In this document: positions 21,479 to 32,890 of the stretch, one piece after another | Position numbering within the stretch: the first letter of the stretch is position 1 | How the letters are laid out: each line of letters opens with the position of its first letter | Assembly: GCF_932526225.1 (NCBI RefSeq) | Contig: NC_064045.1 | Span: forward strand, 14,936,442-15,000,441 | DNA length: 64,000 nucleotides | Reading direction: 5' to 3' | Source: Nematostella vectensis | Taxonomy: Eukaryota > Cnidaria > Anthozoa > Actiniaria > Edwardsiidae | Program-made: the position numbers and the translations under genes | Notes under the pieces: model-generated | Databases searched by the model: none | What the model saw: the letters and a program-made list of their open reading frames with translations, nothing else | Told to the model about the DNA's origin: nothing

Positions 21479-23342
21479 TTTCGCTGCGCATGCGCATGTA
21501 GGCGATACACAGTCACTATCATCGGCTACTTGACTTACCTGTCATCAGAGTTTGACGAACGAATTTGAAATTAGAACTTACAAGGTACCCGTTATAAATA
21601 GGTTGTCGAGTTGAATAAACCCTCAAACCCTCAAGAGTCTCAATGTAGTACAAGATGCCCGACTTATACAGTACTCGAATTGGACGTGTTTCGTTTCTCG
21701 CAACCACAAAAACGTTATAATCTAAAATAGAAGCATTTAAAAGCGTGGAAAATACCATATAGGGATAAAAAAAACTGCTTCCTCTTTAAAGCAATTTCGT
21801 GTTTGTTCTCTCAAGTGAGTTTGAATAAATCTGAATATGTATATATGATAAAATGAAAAGGCAGTTCTTTTTTAGAACTGAGAATTTTTCCTAAGAATTC
21901 CCTCCCACACGCTATCTCCCTTTCCATTGCAGCAATATCAAAGTATTGTTACACCAACACCAATTTATTTCCTCATAAACCCACCGACACTTATGGGCTT
22001 CCTGTGTACCCACCGACACTAGCCTTTTGGGCTTCCTGTTGTTGCCAGTCGCTATAAGTCGTTATACATTCCATATCCGGTATGAAAGCCATCCGGTAAA
22101 GCCTGCGGATTTGGTGATTAGTGACAGAATTTAAAGAGGAACGACAAAAATCAAATTTAATTTTTTGCTTTTTATATGATGATTCACCGCTTCAAAAATG
22201 CTTACATATCCGTAAGACACTGGAACTTTCACACTAGACTTTCCGCGCTAAGTATACACGGCAGGTGGCAAAAATAAGTATCAAGCGTTAAGATTCTAGT
22301 CAGAATTTGCTTGACGCCTGACATTTCCTAGTTCACGTGCCGTGAATTACCTGCCCACGAGGGTGATATAATCTTTGGGGTAATTTCTTTTCGGATGTTT
22401 CATCAAAGGCTATCTTTACGGCTATTCTTCAAAGTACTTGAGGAAATCCTTAAGTTTCACCCGCTCTATTTCTTCCGCCCCGATTCACGTGCTCGGGAGG
22501 AAAACCCCAAACAAAACACGTGTAGCACGGGAACTACTACCCGCCCGCTTGCGGTGTTACGAGTTATGTTACGAGTACTATGTTACGAGTACTATGTTAC
22601 GAGTTATGTTACGAGTACTATGTTACTTTTACTTTTGTCGAAAAAGATTCCTTTGGCAAATGTCAAATGCAAAATAGAGGGATCAATTTATAAAAAAAAA
22701 TGATGAAAAAATAATAAATAATAAACTTAAATTCAATACGCCTACTTTCATTTCTGTTTTTAGCGCTTGCAAGCATTTCAAAATCACACCGGGAACTTTT
22801 CGGGGGAATGAGTGAAACAAAGTCAATAAAATAAAACAATTGAAATCAATAATCAATAAATAAAACACTCGAGTCGATAAATAATATTTCGCGTTTTCAC
22901 TTTAATTTTATAAATAAACAAGAAAGGTTTTCATTTGCGATTTTCTTTTTTTATTTCTACTACCACCGCACGTGTCTACAGAAACCAAGTCACGCGAGTC
23001 GTGAGTAGAATTCCCTCCAAGTAAGAGCAGAGGCAAGAAAAACAGAATACGGCTAATGGATACGTAATGGTGTACATACGGCCCTCAGGCTGTTCAAGTA
23101 ACCCGCACGAGATGTTTTATAACCAAAAACACGCAAACCTTTTCGACAAATATCTATAACAAAGCAACGAACGTCAACACAGACCGTAACAAGTAACACG
23201 CACAACAACAGTAACACGTACAACAACACGTAACACGTAACACGCACAGCAACACGTAACACGCACAGCAACACGCCCAGTTACAAGCACAGAGCATTGC
23301 ATTGATGAGCAGAGCATTGAATGATGGCATACCGAGAAAAGC
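21479..23342. other. Intergenic stretch downstream of Hes
   Basis: No gene supported. It includes short tandem repeats of TGTTACGAGTACTA around 22558-22625 and repeats of AACACGTAACACGCAC around 23165-23275. The Hes 3' UTR probably occupies the first few hundred bases. Small ORFs across the repeats are artefacts. Confidence 0.6.
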
Positions 23343-24499
23343 TGTAGCGCCCGCAAATGTCATAATTACCCGCAAATCTAAGAAACACCCAAATGTAATA
23401 AGGTTATACCTGCAATTGTAATAAACCAGCAAATGTAATAAGGTGTTACCTGCAATTGTAATAAACCAGCAAATGTAATAAGGTGTTACCCGCAAATGTA
23501 AAATGGTTTAACCCGTAAGTGTAATAAGGTTATGAATGAAATATATTTTCAGTCATGCGCCGTTAGTTTTTAGCCTATTTTGGACAATAATTGATAAATC
23601 CAGGATGTAAAAGTGGACAATTTTATATCGTATAATTTTTCTATCGTGCCATAATTCATAACAGATTTGAGGGGTTACAGATCGCATCTATTTTTCTAAA
23701 ATATTTATAAACTTAATTCTAAAATATTTTAACAAGTTCACGAAAAATAAAAGGTCTTCGGCAACTACCGCAATTAGGAATAAGATAGCATATTGCAAAA
23801 GTGGTGATATTTGCGATATATACTATCCGCTCACCTGTTCCATTGGTCGTTGCTATATCACAATTGCAGAGAAAAGAAACTAGCGGTCGTTGGCGATCAA
23901 TGATCAAAAGCCATATAACTGAAAACATTGTGAACTAAAGTAAATTTTTTTTTTTTTTTTTATTATTATTATTTAAAAGCAGGTTCTGATAATACGTCTT
24001 AAGCTGTCCCGTTTTGTTTTCTTTTTTATCCCCAACGACTACTTGTTTCTTTACTCTGCAATTGTAATATAGCAACAACCAATAAAGCACGAAAAAAAAG
24101 TTCGTCGGATAGTATATACATATTTTATAGTATATCACAAATTTCACAACATTTGTAATATGCTATCTTATTCCTAATTTTACTGTGGTCGATGAAGACC
24201 TTAGAGCTATCATTTTCTTTCTCGTGAACTTTTTATAAATGTTTTAGGAAAAAAAATTGTTGAGTTTTAACTCAACTGGAGGGGTTTAAAAAACCCTCGA
24301 ATTAATTATGGCAGATACAGAAATCATACGATATAAGAATTGACGATGCTGAATTTATAAATTATTGTCCGTAATAGGCTTAAAACTAACGGTGCCTGAA
24401 TAAAAATAAATGTTTAATTTCATTCATAACCTTCTACATTTGCGGGTTATACAATATTACATTTGCGGGTAAAACCTTATTACATTTGCGGGCGCTACA
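23343..24499. mobile_element. DNA transposon with TGTAGCGCCCGC inverted ends
   Basis: Left end TGTAGCGCCCGCAAATGTCA and the reverse complement of the right end TGTAGCGCCCGCAAATGTAA form terminal inverted repeats. Both sides carry the 4-bp flank AAGC (23339-23342 and 24500-24503). Each end continues into sub-terminal tandem copies of CCCGCAAATGTAATAAGG. The 1157-bp element is AT-rich inside and encodes no transposase, so it is non-autonomous. Superfamily not assigned. Confidence 0.75.
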
Positions 24500-25189
24500 A
24501 AGCAGCCAGAAAAAGTGCAATTTGTTCCTGTCGCTGTCGAACTGTTGTTATTGTCTATTCTTTTGTATGGCAATAAATTCGATCTATAAATTAAGATAAT
24601 ATAAACCAAATTATTTCTGATTTAGAAAAACATGTTTTCAAGTTATCGCACATTATGCTGACCTAAAAATTTAATATTTTCATTTAATTGATTAATTCAA
24701 AATTAAGTTCAATTTCCATTTACCTTTTATTCGCACTTTAAACAATGAGGCCTTTTCGTGAATCTCTTGAAAGCACGTACTGCTTTACTTTAAGAGTGTA
24801 ATTATCTTAGAATAATAAAAGCAAATTGTTTGCCTAATGAAAGTATGAAATTTGTTATTGTACAAAAGCGATATGTTACATAATAGATACTTGTTATACC
24901 ACCCCTAGCAGATATTATTTAAGTATAAATACGCTACTGCTGGATTACCAGAATGTGATATTTTTATTAAACAAGTTTTATTTCACGAATACTATTCACA
25001 AATATTTACAACTCGACCAATTCGCCTATGTTGGCTTCCTCTTATATATTATTCAAATGCTAATTTCAAGCTGTCATATTGTAAATGAATAAACACAGTT
25101 TCTTATTTTCTTTCTGAACATTGTATTTTACTTTTTTTTTCATTTTCTCTCATCAAATGGCAATAGATAAATCAAGTTAATTGTCTTTT
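24500..25189. other. Intergenic, probable 3' UTR of the next minus-strand gene
   Basis: AT-rich with no open frame of interest. Several TTTATT and TTTATTA stretches (polyadenylation signals on the minus strand) occur between about 24965 and 25145. Confidence 0.5.
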
Positions 25190-26431
25190 TCACTTGAATT
25201 TCCATTGATTGTTTTTCTCATTTTCTCTTATCAGGTCTTTGTGTTGTCTCCTGTATTTTTTCATTAAATTATTGTTCAATATCGTGGAAAATCTGTGCTC
25301 CTTTCCCCCCACGTTATTGGCTTGTGTCCCTGGAGGCTTTATTTCTCGGTTGATATTCGGCAAAGTGATCGAATCAAACGAACACTCCAAAGTAATGTCT
25401 TGTATTGTGCCCCGAGCGCTTCCAGACTTGCTATCCTTGCGGCTGTTGTTTGGACGATTAGTGTGTTTTCGCTTCTTCGTGTTGCTTTTGGGTTTATTCT
25501 CTTTGTCGTTTCGTTGGGGTTTCACTCTTGCCGATGTGTTTTGCAGTCTTGTCCCTGTAGACCAGTCTTCCTTCTCCCATATCCACGATCTAAAGTACTT
25601 TTTCGTATCGAACTTTTGCCTTAGGAGCTCCAAATCGAGATCAATAATCTTTTTATTTCTAGAAGCTTCTTGTTTCTTTTCAATTCTAATACTGTAGACT
25701 GGTATATTAGAGCCAGGGAAACTCGATTTAGGTTTCCAGTAGGAGGAAGGATAGTACGATTTAGATAAAAAACGCGAGTTTAGTTCAAACCTCTGGCTAT
25801 ATACCGAAACACGCGTATCTCTTGGCCCTTTCTTATCTTCCTTATCTCGACCATTACTTGTAGCTAGCTCTAGTATCTCGCGTTTCTCCAATTCATCGAC
25901 TCTTGGAGCATTTGTTGCGGTGTGTTTAGCGCTATGAGGCTTCGGCTTTCGCAATCCAAACGCATCTATCTCAGCAAAGTTTGGACACGATGTACTAGAT
26001 CTCCGAGACAACAGTTTTTGGTGTTCAATCTTGTCGCTTTTTTCAACACGGCCGTCAACATGTGTCGTATTTGAACCGTGTTCATTTTTTCCCGACGATT
26101 TCTTGCTTCTTCCAATCCTTTTCCCCCATAAGGAAGTCTTTATGCTCTCACAGTTTTTAAGTTGTTCCTCCGCCATGAAGGAAAAAGGCTTTTGTAGAGG
26201 GAAATCTCGCACAAATGAGTCCACCCTCGGATCACCGCCTTCGTGCGACAAAACGTCCTCGCAGTCTGAATCTACTTTGACGCTGCATCTTTCCAAATTC
26301 AAGTCACCGCAAACTGACAAAAAGTCGTATTCATCCTCCCAACAGCTCATTTCTATTGTTCTAGACAAAAAGTCTTCGTTATCTAAAGGAATAGAACATA
26401 GCGTTGACTCTTTCTCCTTAGAAGTGTTCAT
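25190..26431 (-). CDS. Uncharacterised basic, low-complexity protein, 413 aa
   Basis: An open frame from the first in-frame ATG (26429-26431) to TGA at 25190. The frame stays open back to a stop at about 26573, so a further 5' exon could splice in between. The protein is rich in Ser, Lys, Arg, Asn and Glu. The N-terminal third is acidic (EDFLSRTIEMSCWEDEYDF) and the C-terminal half basic (KSNTKKRKHTNRPNNSRKD). It has no membrane segments or signal peptide. A mixed segment, LDLELLRQKFDTKKYFRSWI, may be helical. I do not recognise a family. Length and composition argue for a real gene, possibly nuclear or cytoskeletal, but that is inference. Confidence 0.55.
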   Translation of the reverse strand: MNTSKEKESTLCSIPLDNEDFLSRTIEMSCWEDEYDFLSVCGDLNLERCSVKVDSDCEDVLSHEGGDPRVDSFVRDFPLQKPFSFMAEEQLKNCESIKTSLWGKRIGRSKKSSGKNEHGSNTTHVDGRVEKSDKIEHQKLLSRRSSTSCPNFAEIDAFGLRKPKPHSAKHTATNAPRVDELEKREILELATSNGRDKEDKKGPRDTRVSVYSQRFELNSRFLSKSYYPSSYWKPKSSFPGSNIPVYSIRIEKKQEASRNKKIIDLDLELLRQKFDTKKYFRSWIWEKEDWSTGTRLQNTSARVKPQRNDKENKPKSNTKKRKHTNRPNNSRKDSKSGSARGTIQDITLECSFDSITLPNINREIKPPGTQANNVGGKEHRFSTILNNNLMKKYRRQHKDLIRENEKNNQWKFK

Positions 26432-29123
26432 AATGTTGTCTGTTTGAGAGGTGCCGTGTTCTGAGCTCTCGCACGATGAACTCTGTTTATCCGTGTAGAG
26501 CGGAAGAACATCGTTGTTTAATAGCCGTAAGTTTGACACCCCGTGTTCCGATAAAGGGTATAATATCACGGCTCACCTGCGGAGTTTCTATGGCAACACC
26601 CTTTACATATACTCTACATTAAACGGTCTGTAGGGTGTTTATTGCACGTTTAATAAAAGGCCTCAGTTTGTCTATTTGGGAGTAAAATATTAAGTTAAAG
26701 ATGTTACTTGCGTCTATATGTCTTCAGCGAATGTCTTTAAGTCGCATTAGAATAGATTACATAACAAAGACGTTTAAAGCCAAACAAGTTTTTCAAAAAA
26801 TAACATATCATTTTATTACCATAGTTTTCCTTCCATACACTTTTTTTTCCTATTAAATATTTAGGGTAGCTAAAATATCAAAAATATCGCAACGAAGATT
26901 TTGGTATGGGGTAGGAATACAGAGTGTAACTAGCTGTCTTCTGTTATCTTTTATAATGTTTTCGAAAAATGTTAAAACGTTAAATACGTTAATTTCACAA
27001 ATGTTTTTACATTTTAGAACGCTAAGTGAAGGCGTTAACGACGTGAGAAAAACTAACTTATGTTGTTTCAGGCCAAGAACGAGAGTCAGTGATTTAATAT
27101 TTAAATGAATTTGACATGAGATTTTTGTAAACATTCAATCACTACCTGTTTCCTTCTTTTTCGGTAAAAATCCATTACAATGTTATTTAAAGCCTGGACA
27201 TCAAGACATAAAGACTAAAATAATTAGTTGACGTTTTAATTAGACGACCTTAACAGAAGAAAATTTGAATGACAACCCACGGGTTTGCATCCCATATCTG
27301 AAGGAATCTACAATCAAAACAAGAAACTCAAATTCAAAACCCATCATCAAAGTGGTAAAAAAAACTTTTGTTGCTTGCAGTCCTTGAAGGTAACAGTTTT
27401 TACAAAGCAAAAAGTATATTGTTGATGATATAATACAATATAACAGGCTAACGATCCCCCGGGGACAAGACACATCCAAAAGATATTACAGGTATTGTCG
27501 GAAATAGTTCGTATGCCGGAGGTTAAGCGCAAAAATGTCAAAGAAAAAAAAGTGTACTTTTGTAAGGGGTGTCTTCTAAGCCTCCGTTCAAGCGACGAAA
27601 TGAAATGAGAAGAAAGGCGAGTTTAGGTTAGTAACACTCTTTATTGATAAGAAAATCAATTTTAGAAACACTCTAGTATATGATATCAAATGAGCATTTT
27701 TCTTTTTAAGAAGAAAATGGATTTTAAAAGCCCTCGAGACTTTCTTTGTTTTTAACGTACATATTCAATTTCTCAAGTCTCAGCATCGAAGTGTTTGTGA
27801 GCCAGTTGTTATTGTACGCGCGTTCCACTACTACCTTCGGTACGCACGTTCTACTGTAGATTAAAGATACGATTGAGACATAAACACTAATCGGCCACAT
27901 GGTCGGACTTGGCGCATCAACAACAACAACAACAACAACAACAGGTTTAATAACAGGGAAACAGGCCTAACAGGAAAAACAGGCATAATAACAGGAAAAA
28001 CAGGGTTTAATTTTTCTTAATTTGTTCGCTTTTTCATCTCTAGAACTTTGCAAGTCCGATAATTTCCACGTAAACTTGCAGGAATTCGTGTTTACTACGT
28101 TTTTGCTGGCAGTTATCTTGTAAATGGAGCCTAGTCCCCAACGTTTTAGAATATCACAGGTCTCCCGCACGCTCGCCCCAGGCTCTTTTAGACCATTTAG
28201 AAAAATGACAGCCATTGATTGCGTTTTGTTGGAGAGTCGAGCAACTGAAAATAAAACTCTTGCAATGATTTTTTTTTACCAAAACATTATTTGAAGGTTT
28301 TAGGTTGGGCAATGATGCACAAGTATTTAATGGTTTGCTTTGTTCTCTGATGTAAAGGCATTGCATATCAGTCAATCTTGTTTTAAACTGTCGTTTTTCC
28401 ACAGGTAGCCTAAGCTCTTTATTGTCCCTAATGATATTTACGGTAAACATAGGATTCAAGATTCACTCTTACCAGAACGAAGTGAAAGGTAGGCAAGTAA
28501 TTTTGGACATACCTCACGTTCCGTCCTCAAAAACAAATTTCCCCCGCTTAATCCCGCTCAAATCACGGCGACATTCTCACAGATAGTTGGAGTCCAACCA
28601 GCCCAAACCTCGGCACCACACGATTTTCCATTGCAGAGGAATCCGTTAGAATATTCGTCTTTTTGTCGTCGTAATATGCTTGACCACAATAAATTTGGCA
28701 ACCGTCAAAATTGCCTCGTCCCCGCGAGCGCAAAAACATCATCTGTACCTGTGGCTGCGTAGGTTTGGTAAGGGTAAAAAAGGTTCCTAACTAGTATTTC
28801 TCTGCCCGGATATATGCTTACCGTGGTTATATCCCTTTTCATCGGCTTATTTTGGAAAGTTATTCAATAGCAAAGCGATATTTTCGAACAAAAGTTATAA
28901 ATTACGTAACAAACTCTGTAGATGACAGTTATCTCGAGAATTCTTCAAACACATTTTCTTCCAATTTATGAAAACAATAACAAAGATGTGCCTGACTGTG
29001 TCTACAACGGCCGTGTTAGAGAGTTTTTAATTTAAAGTTTCAGGTAACCTTACAAACAAATTATCATGAAAAAATTCGTTACTTAACAAATAGATGCATT
29101 TTTTGCGTGAGTCTGTCATCTAA
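26432..29123. other. Intergenic stretch without a supported gene
   Basis: AT-rich, with a CAACAA run at 27916-27942 and AACAGG-type repeats at about 27950-28005. Several 60-100 aa minus-strand ORFs exist, but none has a recognisable motif or supporting splice structure. One runs through the dispersed repeat at about 28130-28220. Confidence 0.55.
28130..28220. repeat. Dispersed repeat copy (second copy at 43190-43270)
   Basis: The minus strand contains AATGGCTGTCATTTTTCTAA and AAAAGAGCCTGGGGCGAGCG. A related sequence occurs in the Cav3 intron at 43190-43270 (GATGGCTGTCGGTTTTTCTG, AAAAGAGCATGGGGCGAGCA). Two diverged copies in unrelated contexts indicate an interspersed element. Ends not defined. 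Confidence 0.6.
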
Positions 29124-29937
29124 GGGAGCAGTCATTTATTACTGGGGTGGGGGGCGGCGAATATGTAGGGGAGGGGGCTATGTTTTTTGGGCGCCGATTT
29201 AGGGGGTGGGGTCACATTTTTGGGGGCTGTCATTAGACGGAGGTCACATTTTTGGGGCTGTCATTAGACGGAGGTCACATTTTTTGGGGGCCGAATTTAA
29301 GTCTGGTTTTAATATAATACTGAGCAAGAGAGTCATTGTTCAAATGTAAATTTTATTCAGTTCACAATGTTTCCTACTATTGTATATCTAGTTCCATATT
29401 TTTCAGGTACAAATCTTGTCTTTATATAAATAAATTTTGAGAATCCCTCTCATGGTTGACAGACAAAGCTGCCCGTTCTAAAATCAGTTAAACAAAACGA
29501 ATACTTTAAAATGTATCGAAACCTAGAATGTCTTTGTTAATGTCGTCGTCGTCGTAGTCGTATCTAGCGACACCGGTATTTGTTGTTTATCTCTGTGCCA
29601 CTTTTAAACTAGGGAAGTGAAGATTCATACATAAATTAAATAGGACAAAATTGCCATGCTAGCTGATCTCTATTTTAGTAAAGTTTATATTCAGTTTATA
29701 CTCAGTATGCATATCAAGTCTCTGTGGTTTTAAAGAGATATAATTATTGAATATAAAAATGTGGAGGTGGTGGTGCAAATTTCTGGGCGCCCGATCTATG
29801 TGTGTGTGTGTGGGAGGGGGGGGGGGGGGGGTCACGATTTTTGGGCTTGGATTTGAGGGGGGGGGGGCAAATTTTTTTAGCCCAGGGTTTTGCAAAATGC
29901 TTGCCCCCCCTCCCCCCAGTAATTAATGACCGCACCC
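29124..29937. mobile_element. Non-autonomous PIF/Harbinger-like MITE, 814 bp
   Basis: Left terminus GGGAGCAGTCATTTATTACT and the reverse complement of the right terminus GGGTGCGGTCATTAATTACT form inverted repeats that run on into G-runs. Both flanks are TAA (29121-29123 and 29938-29940), the 3-bp TWA duplication typical of PIF/Harbinger. The interior is AT-rich without a transposase. Repeated segments of GGAGGTCACATTTTTGGGG lie near the left end. Confidence 0.75.
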
Positions 29938-29952
29938 TAATAGGTTCATAAC

Positions 29953-30074
29953 CAGGGGGGTGGCGTAGGGGGTCCGGCCCCCCCTTTTAGCAGCCAAAAA
30001 TATAGTAAATGTATGAGAAATTATATAAAACCCTTTTGGCCCCCCTCCTGTTGAAACTCTTGGCTACGCCGCTG
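29953..30074. mobile_element. 122-bp MITE with CAGNGGCGTAG-type ends
   Basis: Left end CAGGGGGGTGGCGTAGGGGG and the reverse complement of the right end, CAGCGGCGTAGCCAAGAG, form imperfect inverted repeats. ATAAC flanks both sides (29948-29952 and 30075-30079). The ends resemble hAT-type CAGNGGCGTAGCC termini, though hAT elements usually make 8-bp duplications. Confidence 0.6.
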
Positions 30075-30316
30075 ATAACTAACGTCACACCGTGTCATGA
30101 ACAAAAAGTTCACATCGAGATGTTTGGATAGAAAACATCTCAATGTCTTCAGGACAAGTTTGTGTATGCCGCATCGCACTTTCCCAAGTAGATTCCCCAG
30201 ATTCGCGACTGTGTACAAGCCGTCTTTTGATTAGTTTTTACACAATTCCAAATTAGGTGAAAAAGTGGGTTATTTAGCCAGGGCAGTAGCAGAGGAGGGC
30301 CGTCCGTCTAAGCTGT

Positions 30317-31673
30317 CTATGCATCTTCTTGGATTTTAGGTTTCGACGTGTTAGTCGCCTTCAGTCTAACAACGGCGGGAGGTAGTTTTTCATAAAACTG
30401 TGTTCCTTTTGCCTGGAGGAAAGGGAATATTATAGACTTACTCTACTTTGCGAGGTATATAAGCCCTTTTCTAGGCTTGGAGGCAAAAGCCAAAGGCATA
30501 TTATACAACTCGTACTTTGCTGTTATATCAGCTAAGCTCTTAGGCTTGGAGGCAAAGTCAAACAAACTCACCTGGGCTATAATGCTAAATGAGTACTGTT
30601 ATCTTAGGGATATAATCTATTAATATACATAATTCACTGTTTAGTTCGTGAGTATACCGTTATATCATCAGCTATATTCTAGGCTTGGAGGCAAAGTCAA
30701 ACAAACTCGCTTGGGCCGCCCGCGAATACTGCATCAGTACAGGTTTTGGCGGTAAATATGTCATATCTCCGGCGGAATATTTCGCTCTAAGCGTGCACCT
30801 GTTGGCCTCTATGGGCGGCAGATTACCCGCTTCGTTGCTCATGTTTTCCTTCGCCACGGCGTCTATCACATCAGCGGCGCGATACGAGCAAGTCTTGCTG
30901 TAAATGTCCAAGTTCTTCATGTCGTATTCCTGGTAATCTTCATCGACCTCGTCCTTTGTATCCCGTCTACTCATGACGCATCGCAAAGCACGCCTTCCTT
31001 TCGCGCTAAGAATAAAGTTCTTAGGAGCTTGGTTTCGTCTAACCATACTAACTTCTTTCCCTTTGGTTGGAAATGAAGCTGGGGAATAATTCTTTTTTTG
31101 GCTCTTTGGAAGATTTTGTAAATCAGCCGTTAGAGAATATTTCCTGACGCTCTTTGGCACGCTCTGTGATTCTTTCACACTTTCGTCCTTATTAGAATTT
31201 CTCAACTCCTTCGGAAATCCCCTATCTGCTGAAGCATGTCTCGAGGATTGTCTTAATAACATCAATTTCTGCCTTCTCTCAATATCTTCTGCTTTCATAA
31301 CCTCGCAAGTTTTATCCTCTTTCTTTAAATTACTGCATTTCGTTCCGTGCATGAAAAGTGAACCGTGTTGTAGCGTTGTCAAGGAGCCATAACTATCTGC
31401 CCACATCCCACTGTGAAGTCTCGAACTCATAAATGTACTGTTGACATTTCTATTGGAATTAGGACGGGCTGAATCATCGCCCCCATTTTTCAAAACCTGT
31501 CGATTTTCAGGCTGCAAAAACTCCTTGGTATTCTTGTGGTTAGCTAAAGAAGAGCTCTCCTTAACTGAACTTAAACCAACTCCTTTCAAGCTTAAACTTT
31601 CAATAGAGTCCTTATGTGGGTGATCCACGGTTTGCGGAGATGCGTCATTAACACAAACCGCCATCGAACTCAT
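30317..31673 (-). CDS. Uncharacterised Ser/Lys-rich protein, about 352 aa, 2 exons
   Basis: Exon 1 is 30711-31673 (ATG at 31671-31673; a second ATG follows at 31662-31664) and exon 2 is 30317-30412 (AKGTQFYEKLPPAVVRLKAT, ending QEDA and TAG). Joining gives QYSRAAQ/AKGTQFYEKLPPAVV in phase 0, which reads naturally. However, the exon-proximal donor is CAA/GCGAGT, a GC-type site rather than GT. If it is not spliced, the frame runs on to a stop at 30672. The protein has no membrane segments. A helical basic segment (DIERRQKLMLLRQSSRHAS) and a Pro-containing C-terminus (DMTYLPPKPVLMQYSRAAQ) stand out. I do not recognise a family. Confidence 0.6.
30440..30715 (-). repeat. Partial copies of an exon-intron boundary, 3 copies
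   Basis: TTGACTTTGCCTCCAAGCCT-type sequence occurs at about 30470, 30550 and 30680. The middle copy retains GCCCAGGTGAGTTTG, a canonical donor. The exon-proximal copy reads GCCCAAGCGAGTTTG. This is a short version of the splice-site arrays seen elsewhere in the window. Confidence 0.7.
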
Positions 31674-32890
31674 TTTAACAAAAGCGACGTAAACATCCAA
31701 TCCTCTTAAAGTTAATTAGACTTTGCTTTTTTCACTGCTATTTTCAGAAAAAGGGAAATTACTTGCCTCTAGTGAATAAATAATCTCGTCAAATAATGCT
31801 ATCCCGTCGAGGAGTTCAAATATGGTAATTGTCTCGATGTGATGGATTTTTAACTTTCTATAACACCTGTCAAGACATGTGATCAGCCAGAACTGAGTCA
31901 GCCGTCTGAAGCTCCATGGCAACGGCGACTCAAAGAGACGCACTCGCGTGGTCTGTTAGATTGAATGACACAAAAAAGTCGCGTCAAATTGTAAAAAGTC
32001 GCATTCTATATTTTGTTAGCTATAACTCGCTAAGAACAATTTTTTTTGCCTTATTTAACGTTAGATGACTTGTTTGGACATTAACTACTTTGAAGAAGAA
32101 TCGGAAAGTTATAGCAATCCATTTCTCCACGAAGTAATCGTCGAAAGAGTTGTCATCGTAGTAAATAAAGAAAGGTCCTCGGAGAAGCGAAGTATTTTTC
32201 TGTGTTTGCTCGACAAACAATGCGCACGGCACAATATAATTAGTATTCACGTGCATGCGATAATTACGCACATGCTATTGTCCTTCCCAAGGGACCCCAG
32301 GCACCCAGATAGACCTCAATATTTTTCACAATACGTCACAGCGAGCTGTGTGTGGCGTAACCGTATAAGACTTAGGTCTTAAGGGCTAGGAACCTGGTTA
32401 TTGCCTCCCTATTAATGCGCGGGTGCCTCGGTACCTGTGTGTTACACAGTTCGCTAGATAGCGGTGCTGGGGCCGAAATCTCCAGCTTAGCCGTAAAGCT
32501 TTAGCTGCCATACGGTGATTCAGCGGATGTCTGGATGTATGGTCTATTTTTCTTTTCAGCACATGCTTTACAAGTTCGATCCTAGATCAATGTCCATTTT
32601 TTTTTAAAACGTATTTATTTATATTTAAAAATTTTCTCCATCTCACTGTTTATCATTTACATGTTATCTCAAGTCTTCTCTTCTCTTATAGAGCTCTCGT
32701 CATTTCCGGTATTATTCTTGGTTATCACGTGACACGTGTTGTAGTACACCTAGTAGCAGACAGACATTGCTCTAGGGGAGGGGGGAGGGGATACCCCCTT
32801 GTCGGGACTGGTCTAGGTTTATCGCAGCAACTCTAAAGCTCGCAATTTTAAAGATACCGAGTAAAGTTCTTCCTAATATCTGAAGGGTAC
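31674..32890. other. Intergenic region between the unknown gene and Cav3
   Basis: Contains the Cav3 3' UTR at its right side and the promoter of the 30.3-31.7 kb gene at its left. Two 75-105 codon ORFs (31716-31943 minus, 32065-32382 plus) show no motif. CACGTGACACGTGT near 32729 is a pair of E-boxes. Confidence 0.5.

Noticed and set aside
27967..28459. Minus-strand ORFs containing GCHFSKWSKRAWGERAGDL or LNGLKEPGASVRETCD
   Set aside because: They run through a dispersed repeat also present at 43.2 kb; the peptides come from two frames of that repeat.
31716..31943. A 75-codon minus-strand ORF directly upstream of the 30.3-31.7 kb gene
   Set aside because: No homology, no splice link to the gene, and the length is within chance for AT-rich DNA.
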